From NCBI GenBank assembly GCA_963663675.1, contig OY760498.1:2914001-2978000 (forward strand): a DNA stretch of 64,000 nucleotides, written 5' to 3'. Made by a program: the position numbers and the translations under genes. Below the pieces are notes generated by a model that was given only the letters and a program-made list of their open reading frames with translations, was not told the DNA's origin and did no database searches. Below are positions 8,934 to 17,937 of the stretch, one piece after another. Positions within the stretch are counted from its first letter, which is position 1; each line of letters begins with the position of its first letter. The DNA comes from CAINVV01 sp963663675 (lineage in GTDB: Bacteria > Bacteroidota > Bacteroidia > Bacteroidales > Prolixibacteraceae).

Positions 8934-9548
8934 ATGTTCAAAGATTATAATACCCAGAGAACCAAGATGAAGCTTCCTGAATATGGAAGGGCACTTCACA
9001 AAATGGTTGAACACGTTCTAACCATCGAAGACCGCGATGAACGTAACCTGGCGGTAAAATCGATTATAGATATCATGGGTATGATGTACCCCTACTTGCG
9101 GGATATCAATGATTTCAAGCACAAGCTGTGGGATCACATAGCCATTATGTCTGATTTTAAACTGGACATCGACTACCCTTACGATCCGCCTGTTCCTGAG
9201 ACATTTACCGAAAAGCCCAAACACATCCCGTACAACCAGTCGGATATCAAATACCGCCATTACGGTAAAATAATGGAGCAGCTGATCGAAAACATTGCCA
9301 AAATGGAGGATGAAAATCCTGCCAAAGTGCAAAACACCGAACAACTGGCCAACCAGATGAAAAAGTCGTATCTCACCTGGAACAAAGACATGGTGGAAGA
9401 TGAAAAGATCCTGGATGATCTCAGGTTGATTTCAAGAGGCAGACTGAAAGTACGGGAGGACATTCACCTCCAGGAAGTGACGGACATCATCAAAATTCAA
9501 AAGAAAAAATCCAAATCGGGCGCCGGCACCAACCGGAAACACAAATAG
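8934..9548 (+). CDS. DUF4290 family protein
   Basis: A 204-residue soluble, charged, mainly helical protein of a family found almost only in Bacteroidota and typically located directly upstream of murA, as here (15-bp gap). Visible features are YGRALHKMVEHVLTIEDRD, a stretch DYPYDPPVP in the middle, and a Lys-rich C-terminus. No enzyme motif is seen. The fixed linkage with murA suggests, but does not prove, a link to envelope growth. Confidence 0.85.
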   Translation: MFKDYNTQRTKMKLPEYGRALHKMVEHVLTIEDRDERNLAVKSIIDIMGMMYPYLRDINDFKHKLWDHIAIMSDFKLDIDYPYDPPVPETFTEKPKHIPYNQSDIKYRHYGKIMEQLIENIAKMEDENPAKVQNTEQLANQMKKSYLTWNKDMVEDEKILDDLRLISRGRLKVREDIHLQEVTDIIKIQKKKSKSGAGTNRKHK

Positions 9549-9563
9549 ATCCTTCTGCATTCC

Positions 9564-10868
9564 ATGGCAAGATTCATCATTGAAGGAGGAAACACCCTTT
9601 CCGGGGAGTTAACGCCACAAGGCGCCAAGAATGAAGCTTTGCAGGTAATCTGTGCAACCCTTCTGACTGCAGAGACGGTCACCCTCACCAACATCCCTGA
9701 AATCAGCGATGTCATCAAGCTTATTGATATGCTCAAAAGTCTGGGCGTCAGAGTTGAGCGCATTGAAAAGGGCACATTTTCTTTTTGTGCTGATATCGTG
9801 GATGTGAATTTTCTCAGCTCACCGCTTTTTATCCGGCAAGCCTCAGCTTTAAGGGGATCAATCATGATCATCGGCCCAATGCTGGCGCGCTTTGGCAAAG
9901 GAACCATTCCGCAGCCGGGGGGTGACAAAATCGGGCGAAGAAGGCTGGATACCCACTTCCGGGGATTTGAATCCCTGGGCGCCAACTTTGTTTTTGATCC
10001 TGAACACGGACTTTACAATGTTGAAGCAAAGAAACTTAAAGGTTGTTATATACTTCTTGACGAGGCTTCCGTGACCGGAACAGCCAACCTGATCATGGCC
10101 GCCGTACTGACCGAAGGAACCACCACCATATACAATGCCGCTTGCGAACCTTATGTTCAACAATTATGCCGGATGCTGGTCAGTATGGGTGCTAAGATAG
10201 ATGGGATCGGCTCCAACCTGCTGCATATTCATGGCGTCAGTTCACTGGGAGGATGCAACCACAGACTTCTTCCTGATATGATTGAAGTGGGAAGTTTCAT
10301 CGGACTTGCAGCCATGACCTCCTCAGATCTGCTCATAAAAAATGTTGCCTACGATCAGTTGGGAATTATCCCCGATTCGTTTAGAAAAATGGGAATCAAT
10401 CTAATCAGAAAAGGAGATGACATCCATGTTCCGGCGCAGGATCATTATGAAATTGAATCATTTATCGATGGTTCCATCATGACAATTGCCGATGCTCCAT
10501 GGCCTGGCCTGACGCCCGACCTCCTGAGCATTTTCCTGGTGATTGCCACACAGGCCAGGGGAAGCGTCCTTATCCACCAAAAAATGTTTGAAAGCAGGTT
10601 GTTTTTTGTTGACAGGCTGATTGACATGGGATCCAAAATAATCCTTTGTGATCCCCACAGGGCAACGGTAATAGGACTCGACCGCTCGTACCCGCTTCGG
10701 GGCACCCGCATGACCTCCCCGGATATTCGTGCAGGTGTTGCTTTGCTGATTGCAGCCCTTTCTGCCAAAGGTGTCTCCATTATTGACAATATAGATCAGA
10801 TTGATCGTGGTTATGAAACCATCGATGCAAGACTGAACGCCATTGGCGCAAAAATCACAAGAGAATAA
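9564..10868 (+). CDS. murA: UDP-N-acetylglucosamine 1-carboxyvinyltransferase
   Basis: A 434-residue MurA that transfers enolpyruvate from PEP to UDP-GlcNAc, the first committed step of peptidoglycan synthesis. Family signs: QGAKNEALQVICATLL at the N-terminus, LRGSIMIIGPMLARFGKG, and LLPDMIEVGSF carrying the catalytic Asp region. The loop that normally reads GGCxIG has GGDKIGRRRLDTH, so Asp121 (codon 9924-9926) replaces the Cys that fosfomycin alkylates. Asp at this site is known to retain activity and give intrinsic fosfomycin resistance. It is probably co-transcribed with the DUF4290 gene. Confidence 0.95.
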   Translation: MARFIIEGGNTLSGELTPQGAKNEALQVICATLLTAETVTLTNIPEISDVIKLIDMLKSLGVRVERIEKGTFSFCADIVDVNFLSSPLFIRQASALRGSIMIIGPMLARFGKGTIPQPGGDKIGRRRLDTHFRGFESLGANFVFDPEHGLYNVEAKKLKGCYILLDEASVTGTANLIMAAVLTEGTTTIYNAACEPYVQQLCRMLVSMGAKIDGIGSNLLHIHGVSSLGGCNHRLLPDMIEVGSFIGLAAMTSSDLLIKNVAYDQLGIIPDSFRKMGINLIRKGDDIHVPAQDHYEIESFIDGSIMTIADAPWPGLTPDLLSIFLVIATQARGSVLIHQKMFESRLFFVDRLIDMGSKIILCDPHRATVIGLDRSYPLRGTRMTSPDIRAGVALLIAALSAKGVSIIDNIDQIDRGYETIDARLNAIGAKITRE

Positions 10869-10990
10869 GTTAACTGTCAGTTTCCTGTTTTTTTGTGTCA
10901 AAATGTCCGAAAAAGGGCCTTGGCAAGCAATTTGATGGGAATTTTACAGTTTTGTTTTAATGAAATCCCCTTAAGGCAATTTTCATATCA

Positions 10991-11050
10991 ACCGAAAATG
11001 AATAGTGGGGATTCCATCAGGCAATTAAAAAACAAAATTATTTACTGATG
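10991..11050 (+). repeat. dispersed intergenic element, copy C
   Basis: ACCGAAAATGA is followed by GGGGATTCCATCAGGC and ATTAAAAAACAAAAT, ending six bases before the grpE ATG. It shares blocks and order with copies at 6276 and 33544, with two mismatches in the TTTGGCC core. Confidence 0.55.
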
Positions 11051-11055
11051 TATGT

Positions 11056-11664
11056 ATGATGACAAGGAAAAAAGAAGAAAATAGAAAATACGGCAAGGAA
11101 AAATTGCATTCAAATGAGCTGAATGACAACCCATTGTCAGGTGAAAGTGCAACAAATGAACTGGAAGGCATTGAACCAGCTTTAGAAATTGGCAGCAGGG
11201 AAACAGAACTTGAAAATGAAATAGCAGAGCTCTCAGCCAACCTGGCTGCCGGCAACGACAAATACCTTCGCCTTTCAGCTGAATTTGACAACTTTCGCAA
11301 ACGTACGCTGAAAGAGAAGATGGATCTTATGAAAACCGCATCAGAAAATGTCATGGTGAATTTTCTGCCGGTTATTGACGATGTTGAACGTGCAATGAGT
11401 GCCATCGAGGTTTCTGACAACCTGGAGACAACAAAGGAAGGCATAAGCCTGATTTACAATAAATTTAAAGACTTCACCAAACAAAACGGAGTTGTTGAAA
11501 TGGAGGCAAAAGGTTTGATACTGGACACCGACCAGCATGAAGCCATCACCAAAATGCCTGCTCCCAGTGACGATCTGAAAGGAAAAATCATTGAAGTGGT
11601 TCAAAAAGGTTATCTGTTGAATGACAAGGTAATTCGTTTCGCAAAAGTTGTTATTGGAGAATGA
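11056..11664 (+). CDS. grpE: nucleotide exchange factor GrpE
   Basis: A 202-residue GrpE, which releases ADP from DnaK in the Hsp70 cycle. The N-terminal third is charged and disordered with coiled-coil character (ETELENEIAELSANLA). The core has YLRLSAEFDNFRKRT and the beta-wing ends with KVIRFAKVVIGE. The start could be either of two adjacent ATGs (11056 or 11059). dnaJ follows after 31 bp, giving a grpE-dnaJ operon; dnaK is not in the window. Confidence 0.95.
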   Translation: MMTRKKEENRKYGKEKLHSNELNDNPLSGESATNELEGIEPALEIGSRETELENEIAELSANLAAGNDKYLRLSAEFDNFRKRTLKEKMDLMKTASENVMVNFLPVIDDVERAMSAIEVSDNLETTKEGISLIYNKFKDFTKQNGVVEMEAKGLILDTDQHEAITKMPAPSDDLKGKIIEVVQKGYLLNDKVIRFAKVVIGE

Positions 11665-11695
11665 TAGTCCACTTCTAAACAGTAAAAAGGGAAAA

Positions 11696-12844
11696 ATGTC
11701 AAAAAGAGATTATTATGAGGTGCTGGGGGTTACCAAAACGGCAACGGCTGAGGAAATAAAAAAAGCCTATCGTAAAAAAGCCATCCAATACCATCCCGAT
11801 AAAAATCCGGGTGACAAAGCTTCTGAAGAAAAATTCAAGGAAGCAGCGGAAGCCTATGAGATCCTGAGTAGCCCGGAGAAAAAGCAAAGATACGACCAGT
11901 ATGGCCATGCAGGTATGGGAAATCAGGGTGGTTTTGGCGGACAGCATATGTCCATGGATGACATTTTCTCTTCTTTTGGGGATATTTTTGGAGGCGGCGG
12001 CGGATTTGGAGGTTTTGGCGGATTTGGAGGCGGCTCACGCGGTCCCCGTGTTAACCGGGGTTCAAACCTAAGAATCAAAGTGACGCTTAATCTCAGCGAA
12101 GTGGCCAATGGTTGCGAGAAGAAATTAAAGGTCAAAAAATATGTCTCCTGTGATGCATGCCACGGGAGTGGTGCAAAAGGGAACAGTGGACATTCAACCT
12201 GCACCACTTGTAAAGGAAGCGGACAGGTTACCCGCATCAGCAATTCGATCTTCGGACAGATTCAGCAGTCTTCAACTTGCCCGACCTGCAGCGGTGAAGG
12301 CAAAATCATCACTCAAAAATGTGAAAAATGTTACGGCGAAGGACTGATCCAGGGTGAAGAGGTAGTTACCATAAAGATACCTGCAGGCGTGGGTGAAGGG
12401 ATGCAACTTTCGGTCAGCGGCAAGGGAAATGCTGCCAGGCGCGGAGGTATTCCCGGCGATCTGCTCGTACTGATAGCTGAAGAAGAACACCACGAACTGA
12501 TCCGTGATGAAAATGACTTGATTTACAATCTTTTCCTCTCATTCCCTGATTTAGCCCTCGGAATGACAGTAGAGATTCCCACCATCGATGGCAAGGTAAA
12601 AGTTAAAATAGATGCCGGAACCCAGCCGGAAAAAGTGCTGCGCTTGCGTGGCAAAGGAATTCCGGATGTAAATGGTTATGGGAAAGGAGATTTACTTGTA
12701 AAAATCCATGCCTGGGTACCCCAAAAACTTTCATCTGAAGAGAAAAAGCAGCTTGAAAAATTACAGCAACTTCCAAATTTTAAGGTCCCTGAAGAGTCAA
12801 AAGAGCGCAATTTTTTCGAAAGAGTGAAAGGAATGTTCGAGTAA
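11696..12844 (+). CDS. dnaJ: chaperone DnaJ (Hsp40, type I)
   Basis: A 382-residue co-chaperone that stimulates the DnaK ATPase and delivers clients. ATG 11696 is chosen because it begins MSKRDYYEVLG; the frame extends upstream to 11648 but overlaps grpE. Domains in order: J-domain with YHPDKNPGD, a Gly/Phe-rich linker with GGFGGFGG repeats, four zinc-finger repeats (CDACHGSG, CTTCKGSG, CPTCSGEG, CEKCYGEG), and the C-terminal substrate domain. Complete and typical. Confidence 0.97.
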   Translation: MSKRDYYEVLGVTKTATAEEIKKAYRKKAIQYHPDKNPGDKASEEKFKEAAEAYEILSSPEKKQRYDQYGHAGMGNQGGFGGQHMSMDDIFSSFGDIFGGGGGFGGFGGFGGGSRGPRVNRGSNLRIKVTLNLSEVANGCEKKLKVKKYVSCDACHGSGAKGNSGHSTCTTCKGSGQVTRISNSIFGQIQQSSTCPTCSGEGKIITQKCEKCYGEGLIQGEEVVTIKIPAGVGEGMQLSVSGKGNAARRGGIPGDLLVLIAEEEHHELIRDENDLIYNLFLSFPDLALGMTVEIPTIDGKVKVKIDAGTQPEKVLRLRGKGIPDVNGYGKGDLLVKIHAWVPQKLSSEEKKQLEKLQQLPNFKVPEESKERNFFERVKGMFE

Positions 12845-12967
12845 AATGATTCTAAAATACTTAAAGTGAATCGTGTACCTTAATATTGCTCCTGATTAAG
12901 AATGATTTTGCACAAAAAAAATCGTTTATTTGCAATCTTTTCCAAAGATTCTCGTATAATAGGACGA

Positions 12968-13384
12968 ATGAAGAAACTGTTTTCCATATTATTCGCATCG
13001 CTCATCCTTCTTTCGGGATTGCACCTGACCGTGGCCTCACATATTTGTTCTGGTGAACTGGCTGCAGTAAAATATTCTTTCACAGGAGAAAAAGCAAGTT
13101 GTGGAATGGAAGATGACCAAAGTTCCACACCTGTAAACGGTGCAATAAATCGAGTGTGCTGCGAAAACAACGTCGCATCCTGCAGTACAGACAACAATTA
13201 TTTTTCTTCATCGACCATAGTTAAGGAAATCACCCGGGAGATCTCACCGGTTTGTGACCTATTACCCGAATTTATAATTCCCGCACCGGCTCTCTTCAAA
13301 GCCTATTATTCCATGGTAGGCCCGCCTGTTTTAAAATCTTTCAATGCGGTAGATTTGTCCTTCATCTGCGTTTTCATCTGTTGA
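12968..13384 (+). CDS. small secreted Cys-rich protein, HYC_CC_PP-like
   Basis: ATG 12968 is chosen over 12902 because it begins with MKKLFSILFASLILL, a signal peptide. The 138-residue product has an SHICSG motif right after the signal, a CC pair in RVCCENN, a further Cys in VASCS, and VGPPVLKS near the end. This HxC...CC...PP arrangement recalls the Bacteroidota HYC_CC_PP family, often encoded near metal-efflux genes. The cysteines and the position at the head of an efflux block suggest periplasmic metal binding, which is inference. Confidence 0.6.
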   Translation: MKKLFSILFASLILLSGLHLTVASHICSGELAAVKYSFTGEKASCGMEDDQSSTPVNGAINRVCCENNVASCSTDNNYFSSSTIVKEITREISPVCDLLPEFIIPAPALFKAYYSMVGPPVLKSFNAVDLSFICVFIC

Positions 13385-13548
13385 TTTTACAAGTGTAATA
13401 TTACGGCATGTCTTTCCAAAGATGTGTTCTTGTTGTATTGTTAATTAAATCAATTAGATAGATGTAAATTTGCCAGGATGCAGAATATAGTCACAGGATT
13501 TCCATTATCCCGGAGCTATATCATCAGGCTAAAAAAAAACGGAAAAAG

Positions 13549-13896
13549 ATGAAAACATTAAAATATTTTCTATTTGCCATGATGGCAATGTTTGTGTTCA
13601 CAAATTCTTATTCACAAACAAAATCAGCAAACACTGTAACCAAAACAGAAGTAATCAAAGTATCAGGCAATTGCGGCATGTGCAAAGAGCGCATTGAATC
13701 AGCGGCTAAAATGGATGGAGTATCCCGTGCAGATTGGAACAAGGATACCAAGAAACTTACCCTTGTTTATAATCCGTCTAAAGTTAAGAGCGAGGATGTT
13801 CAGAAAAAAATCGCCGCGGTAGGTCACGATACTGAAAAATTCAAAGCAGACGACAAAGCCTACAACAGTTTACCCGGTTGCTGCAAGTACAGGTAA
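13549..13896 (+). CDS. secreted heavy-metal-associated (HMA) protein
   Basis: A 115-residue protein with a signal peptide (MKTLKYFLFAMMAM...SYSQ) and one HMA domain carrying SGNCGMCKERIE, the CxxC site that binds Cu(I) or similar soft metals. After the domain comes a conserved tail, GHDTEKFKADDKAYNSLPGCC, whose CC pair may add ligands. Nearly the same domain and tail form the C-terminus of the CusB-like protein at 19599-21128. A periplasmic metallochaperone delivering metal to the efflux pump is the likely role. It precedes cusA by 144 bp. Confidence 0.85.
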   Translation: MKTLKYFLFAMMAMFVFTNSYSQTKSANTVTKTEVIKVSGNCGMCKERIESAAKMDGVSRADWNKDTKKLTLVYNPSKVKSEDVQKKIAAVGHDTEKFKADDKAYNSLPGCCKYR

Positions 13897-14040
13897 TTTG
13901 AAAGCTGAGCCTTCGGGAAATGCAGCAGTATGAAACCCTCAAGAACTATTGTTCACAAAATAATATGCAAATATTATTGAGGGGTTCATGTTGCTGACAT
14001 TTCCCAAATTTCCCTATTTCCTCAATTTCAAATTATTACT

Positions 14041-17000
14041 ATGTTCAACCGGCTGGTCAGATATTTTCTGGAAAACCGGCTCATCACTTTTATCCTTCTG
14101 ATCACCTTCGTTGTGTTCGGGTTGGTGGTGATGCCGTTTAACTGGCAGCCAAGTTTGCTGCCCCGCGACCCGATTGCAGTGGACGCGATTCCTGATATTG
14201 GTGAAAATCAACAGATTGTTGCTACAGAATGGATGGGACGTTCCCCAAAGGATATCCAGGAGCAGGTTACCTATCCTCTTTCGACGGCACTGCTGGGTAT
14301 ACCGGGTGTCCAGACAATCCGCAGTACCTCTATGTTCGGGATGTCTTTCATCTACATTATTTTCAAGGATAACACCGAATTTTACTGGAGCCGTTCGCGA
14401 ATTCTTGAGAAGCTGAACTCGCTGCCTGCCGGCACTTTGCCACAGGGAGTACAACCAACTTTGGGACCAGATGCTACCGCACTGGGTCAAATTTATTGGT
14501 ATACCCTTGAAGGGCGGGATCCTAAAACCGGTAAACCCAACGGAGGCTGGAATCCCCAGGAACTCCGGTCAATACAGGACTTTTACGTCAAATATGGTCT
14601 GACTACCGCAGAAGGGGTTTCTGAAGTCGCTTCCATTGGTGGATTCGTCAAGGAATATCAGGTCGACCTGAATCCGGAAGCAATGAAAGCATTCAAAGTT
14701 TCAGTGATGGATGTGATGAATGCTGTCCGCAAAAGTAACCTTGATATCGGCGCCGAAACCATAGAAGTGAATAAGGTGGAGTACCTGATCCGGGGTTTAG
14801 GTTATGTTAAGTCACTGGATGACATCGAATTGTCTGTAGTAACTGTCAGAAACAATGTTCCGGTTCGCATAAAAGATGTGGCCCATGTCGTGTTTGGCCC
14901 GGCGACCAGGAGAGGAGGCCTAGACAAGTCGGGTTCCGAAGCGGTAGGGGCAGTGGTTGTTGCCCGATATGGCTCAAATCCCATGGAAGTCATCAACAAT
15001 GTTAAGGAGAAAATAAAGGAAATTGAAGCCGGACTCCCAAAAAAAACCTTGCCGGACGGAACCGTCTCAAAAGTTACCATTGTTCCGTTTTACGATCGTA
15101 CCGACCTGATAATGGAGACTGTAGGTACTCTTGAGTCAGCCCTTTCGCATGAGATTCTGATCAGCATCCTTGTCATAATCGTTCTGGTGATGAACCTGAG
15201 GGCCTCACTTATTGTGGCCGGATTACTCCCCATCGGGGTACTGATGACATTCATCCTGATGCGTATTTTCGGTGTAGAGGCCAATATCGTAGCCCTGTCC
15301 GGAATTGCGATTGCCATCGGTGTCATGGTGGATATCGGGATTGTGGATGTGGAGAATATCCTGCGACACCTGGAAATGCCAGAAAATAAAGGCATACGGG
15401 GAAAGAAATTAATTTCAGTCATCTACCTGGCAACCACCGAAGTGCGTGCTGCCGTGGTGACTTCAATAGCCACTACCATCGTAAGTTTTCTTCCGGTATT
15501 TGCCATGCAGGCAGCAGAAGGGAAGCTGTTTCATCCACTTGCGCTCACCAAGACCTTTGCACTGATTTCAGCCTTTATACTCGGGATAATCGTTCTGCCA
15601 ACAATCACCTATCTTTTCTTTTCTATTCGTATTGATACCCGGAAAGTTCGTAAAATCTGGAGCGGAATATTAATCGGAGCTGGAATATTATTTCTGCTGA
15701 TATGGCACACCTGGCCCGCACTGGCCCTGACAGCAATAGGTTTCAACAGCTTTTTTGAGGAACGCTGGAGTGAAGACAGAAATAAATACCCCGGCTTTAT
15801 CAATATCGCTGTGACAGTCTTGGTAGCAGCATGGTATCTTTCCGCCGGATGGCTTCCCCTGGGGGCACACAACAGTACCTTTGTCAATTTTGCTTTTGTT
15901 GGTACCATAATTGCTGTCATACTTGGCATTTTGATGTCGATGGTCCGTTCGTATGAAAATATCATGCGCTGGGCATTGGACAACAAGTTCAAATTCCTGA
16001 TTCTTCCTGCATCAACAATGCTTCTGGGGATATTGGTATGGCTTGGTTTTGACAAAACGTTTGATGTTGTTGCCACGGGCGCAGAAAAACTGGGATGGAA
16101 AAATTTCAGGCAGACTGCATTCTGGCAATCACCGGTCAGAACATTTCCGGGTACGGGAAAAGAATTCATGCCATCGCTTAATGAAGGTTCCTTTTTGCTG
16201 ATGCCCACAAGTATGCCTCATGCCGGTATAGAAGAAAACCTCCGGTACATTGAAATGTTGGATAAAAGGCTTTCAGATATTCCTGAGGTAGAGATCGCAG
16301 TAGGCAAATGGGGCCGTGTAAACTCAGCCCTTGATCCTGCTCCTGTTCAGATGTTTGAGAATACAATCAACTATCGCCCGGAATATATTCTTGATGAAAA
16401 TGGACAGCGATTGAAGTTCAAAGTCGACAGTGAAGGAAGTTATATTCTGAAGAACGGAGGTAAGTTCAATCCCCGTAAAGATGGATTCTTGCTTATTCCT
16501 GTGGAAAACCTGATCCCGGACAGCAACGGGGAATATTTCCGTCAGTGGAGACCGGAGATAACGAAGCCGGATGATATCTGGAACGAAATCGTAAAAGTGA
16601 CTAACATTCCAGGGTTGACTTCAGCTCCCAAATTACAGCCAATTGAGGCCCGCCTGGTAATGCTTTCGACGGGTATGCGCGCACCAATGGGCCTCAAGGT
16701 GTCGGGTCCCGACCTGGATGCGATAGAAAAGGGAGGACTGCTGCTTGAACAGGTGCTGAAAGAGGTTCCCTCCATCAAATCCCAGTCTGTATTTTATGAC
16801 CGCGCAGTAGGTGCTCCTTACCTCGAAATCAGACTCAACCGTGAAGCGATGGCACGCTATGGCATGACTGTCAGCGATGTACAGGAAGTCCTCTCTGCTG
16901 CCGTAGGAGGAATGTCGCTCTCAACCTCTGTCGAGGGCCGTGAGAGATTTCCGATCAGGGTAAGATATGCGAGGGAACTGAGGGATAACCCGGATGACCT

Positions 17001-17859
17001 CAAACGCATCCTCATCCCTGCCATGAGTGGTACACAGATTCCTTTAAGTGAAATTGCCGACATCGATTACACCCGTGGTGCACAAATGATCCGAAGCGAA
17101 AATACTTTTCTGAACGGATATGTCATATTTGATAAAAATGATGGCAAGGCCGAAGTCGATGTAGTGGAAGAGGCTACTAAATTCCTGCAACAGAAACTTA
17201 ATTCCGGTTCGTTGATCCTTCCCGCAGGCGTATCGTACAAATTTGCAGGCAATTACGAACAACAGATTAGAGCCACCAAACGCCTGGCTATTGTAATTCC
17301 GTTAAGTTTATTGTTGATATTACTCCTTCTGTTCTTCCAGTTCCGGACAATTACCGCTTCATTGATCCATTTTTCCGGCGTTTTCGTCGCATTTTCCGGC
17401 GGATTTATCATGCTGTGGCTTTACGGACAGGGATGGTTCCTCAATTTTTCCGTTGCAGGGATAAACATGCGGGATTTGTTCCAGATGCACCCGGTCAACC
17501 TGAGCGTTGCTGTTTGGGTCGGTTTTATCGCTTTGTTCGGCATGGCCACCAACGACGGAGTCATCATGGGTACCTATATTCACCAGGTTTTCGAACAGCA
17601 GCATCCGTCTACAGTCCATGAAGTGCGCGAAGCAGTAGTAACGGCCGGACTGAAAAGAGTCCGCCCGGCAATGATGACGACAGCAGTGGCTGTTATTGCA
17701 TTGTTGCCGGTTTTATCCTCTGTCGGGAAAGGTTCCGACATCATGATTCCAATGGCCATCCCGGCATTTGGCGGGATGATCTTACAGGTCATGACTATTT
17801 ATGTAGTACCCTTATTCCAGGCAATTTGGAGGGAGAGAGGGTTGAATCAGGGGGGATAA
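14041..17859 (+). CDS. cusA: CusA/CzcA-family heavy-metal efflux RND permease
   Basis: A 1272-residue inner-membrane RND pump, longer than the ~1045 of E. coli CusA. It exports metal ions using the proton gradient, with CusB- and TolC-type partners encoded next. The proton-relay region reads VMVDIGIVDVENILRHLE, and MLSTGMRAPMGLKVSG matches the CusA substrate-site stretch with a Met. Two insertions explain the length: about residues 530-635, with three extra hydrophobic segments, and about 775-850, a periplasmic insertion in the porter domain. Copper/silver versus zinc/cobalt/nickel cannot be settled from sequence alone, but the Met-rich neighbours and CopA favour copper. Confidence 0.9.
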   Translation: MFNRLVRYFLENRLITFILLITFVVFGLVVMPFNWQPSLLPRDPIAVDAIPDIGENQQIVATEWMGRSPKDIQEQVTYPLSTALLGIPGVQTIRSTSMFGMSFIYIIFKDNTEFYWSRSRILEKLNSLPAGTLPQGVQPTLGPDATALGQIYWYTLEGRDPKTGKPNGGWNPQELRSIQDFYVKYGLTTAEGVSEVASIGGFVKEYQVDLNPEAMKAFKVSVMDVMNAVRKSNLDIGAETIEVNKVEYLIRGLGYVKSLDDIELSVVTVRNNVPVRIKDVAHVVFGPATRRGGLDKSGSEAVGAVVVARYGSNPMEVINNVKEKIKEIEAGLPKKTLPDGTVSKVTIVPFYDRTDLIMETVGTLESALSHEILISILVIIVLVMNLRASLIVAGLLPIGVLMTFILMRIFGVEANIVALSGIAIAIGVMVDIGIVDVENILRHLEMPENKGIRGKKLISVIYLATTEVRAAVVTSIATTIVSFLPVFAMQAAEGKLFHPLALTKTFALISAFILGIIVLPTITYLFFSIRIDTRKVRKIWSGILIGAGILFLLIWHTWPALALTAIGFNSFFEERWSEDRNKYPGFINIAVTVLVAAWYLSAGWLPLGAHNSTFVNFAFVGTIIAVILGILMSMVRSYENIMRWALDNKFKFLILPASTMLLGILVWLGFDKTFDVVATGAEKLGWKNFRQTAFWQSPVRTFPGTGKEFMPSLNEGSFLLMPTSMPHAGIEENLRYIEMLDKRLSDIPEVEIAVGKWGRVNSALDPAPVQMFENTINYRPEYILDENGQRLKFKVDSEGSYILKNGGKFNPRKDGFLLIPVENLIPDSNGEYFRQWRPEITKPDDIWNEIVKVTNIPGLTSAPKLQPIEARLVMLSTGMRAPMGLKVSGPDLDAIEKGGLLLEQVLKEVPSIKSQSVFYDRAVGAPYLEIRLNREAMARYGMTVSDVQEVLSAAVGGMSLSTSVEGRERFPIRVRYARELRDNPDDLKRILIPAMSGTQIPLSEIADIDYTRGAQMIRSENTFLNGYVIFDKNDGKAEVDVVEEATKFLQQKLNSGSLILPAGVSYKFAGNYEQQIRATKRLAIVIPLSLLLILLLLFFQFRTITASLIHFSGVFVAFSGGFIMLWLYGQGWFLNFSVAGINMRDLFQMHPVNLSVAVWVGFIALFGMATNDGVIMGTYIHQVFEQQHPSTVHEVREAVVTAGLKRVRPAMMTTAVAVIALLPVLSSVGKGSDIMIPMAIPAFGGMILQVMTIYVVPLFQAIWRERGLNQGG

Positions 17860-17937
17860 TTGGAAATAAATTGAAATAGGTGGTAATAGGTGGTAATAAT
17901 TTCATAGTTGTCACAACAAAAAAAGGGAAAGGAAAAC

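Noticed and set aside
11648..11695. 16-codon upstream extension of dnaJ
   Set aside because: Overlaps the grpE end and adds residues before the conserved J-domain start; ATG 11696 is better.
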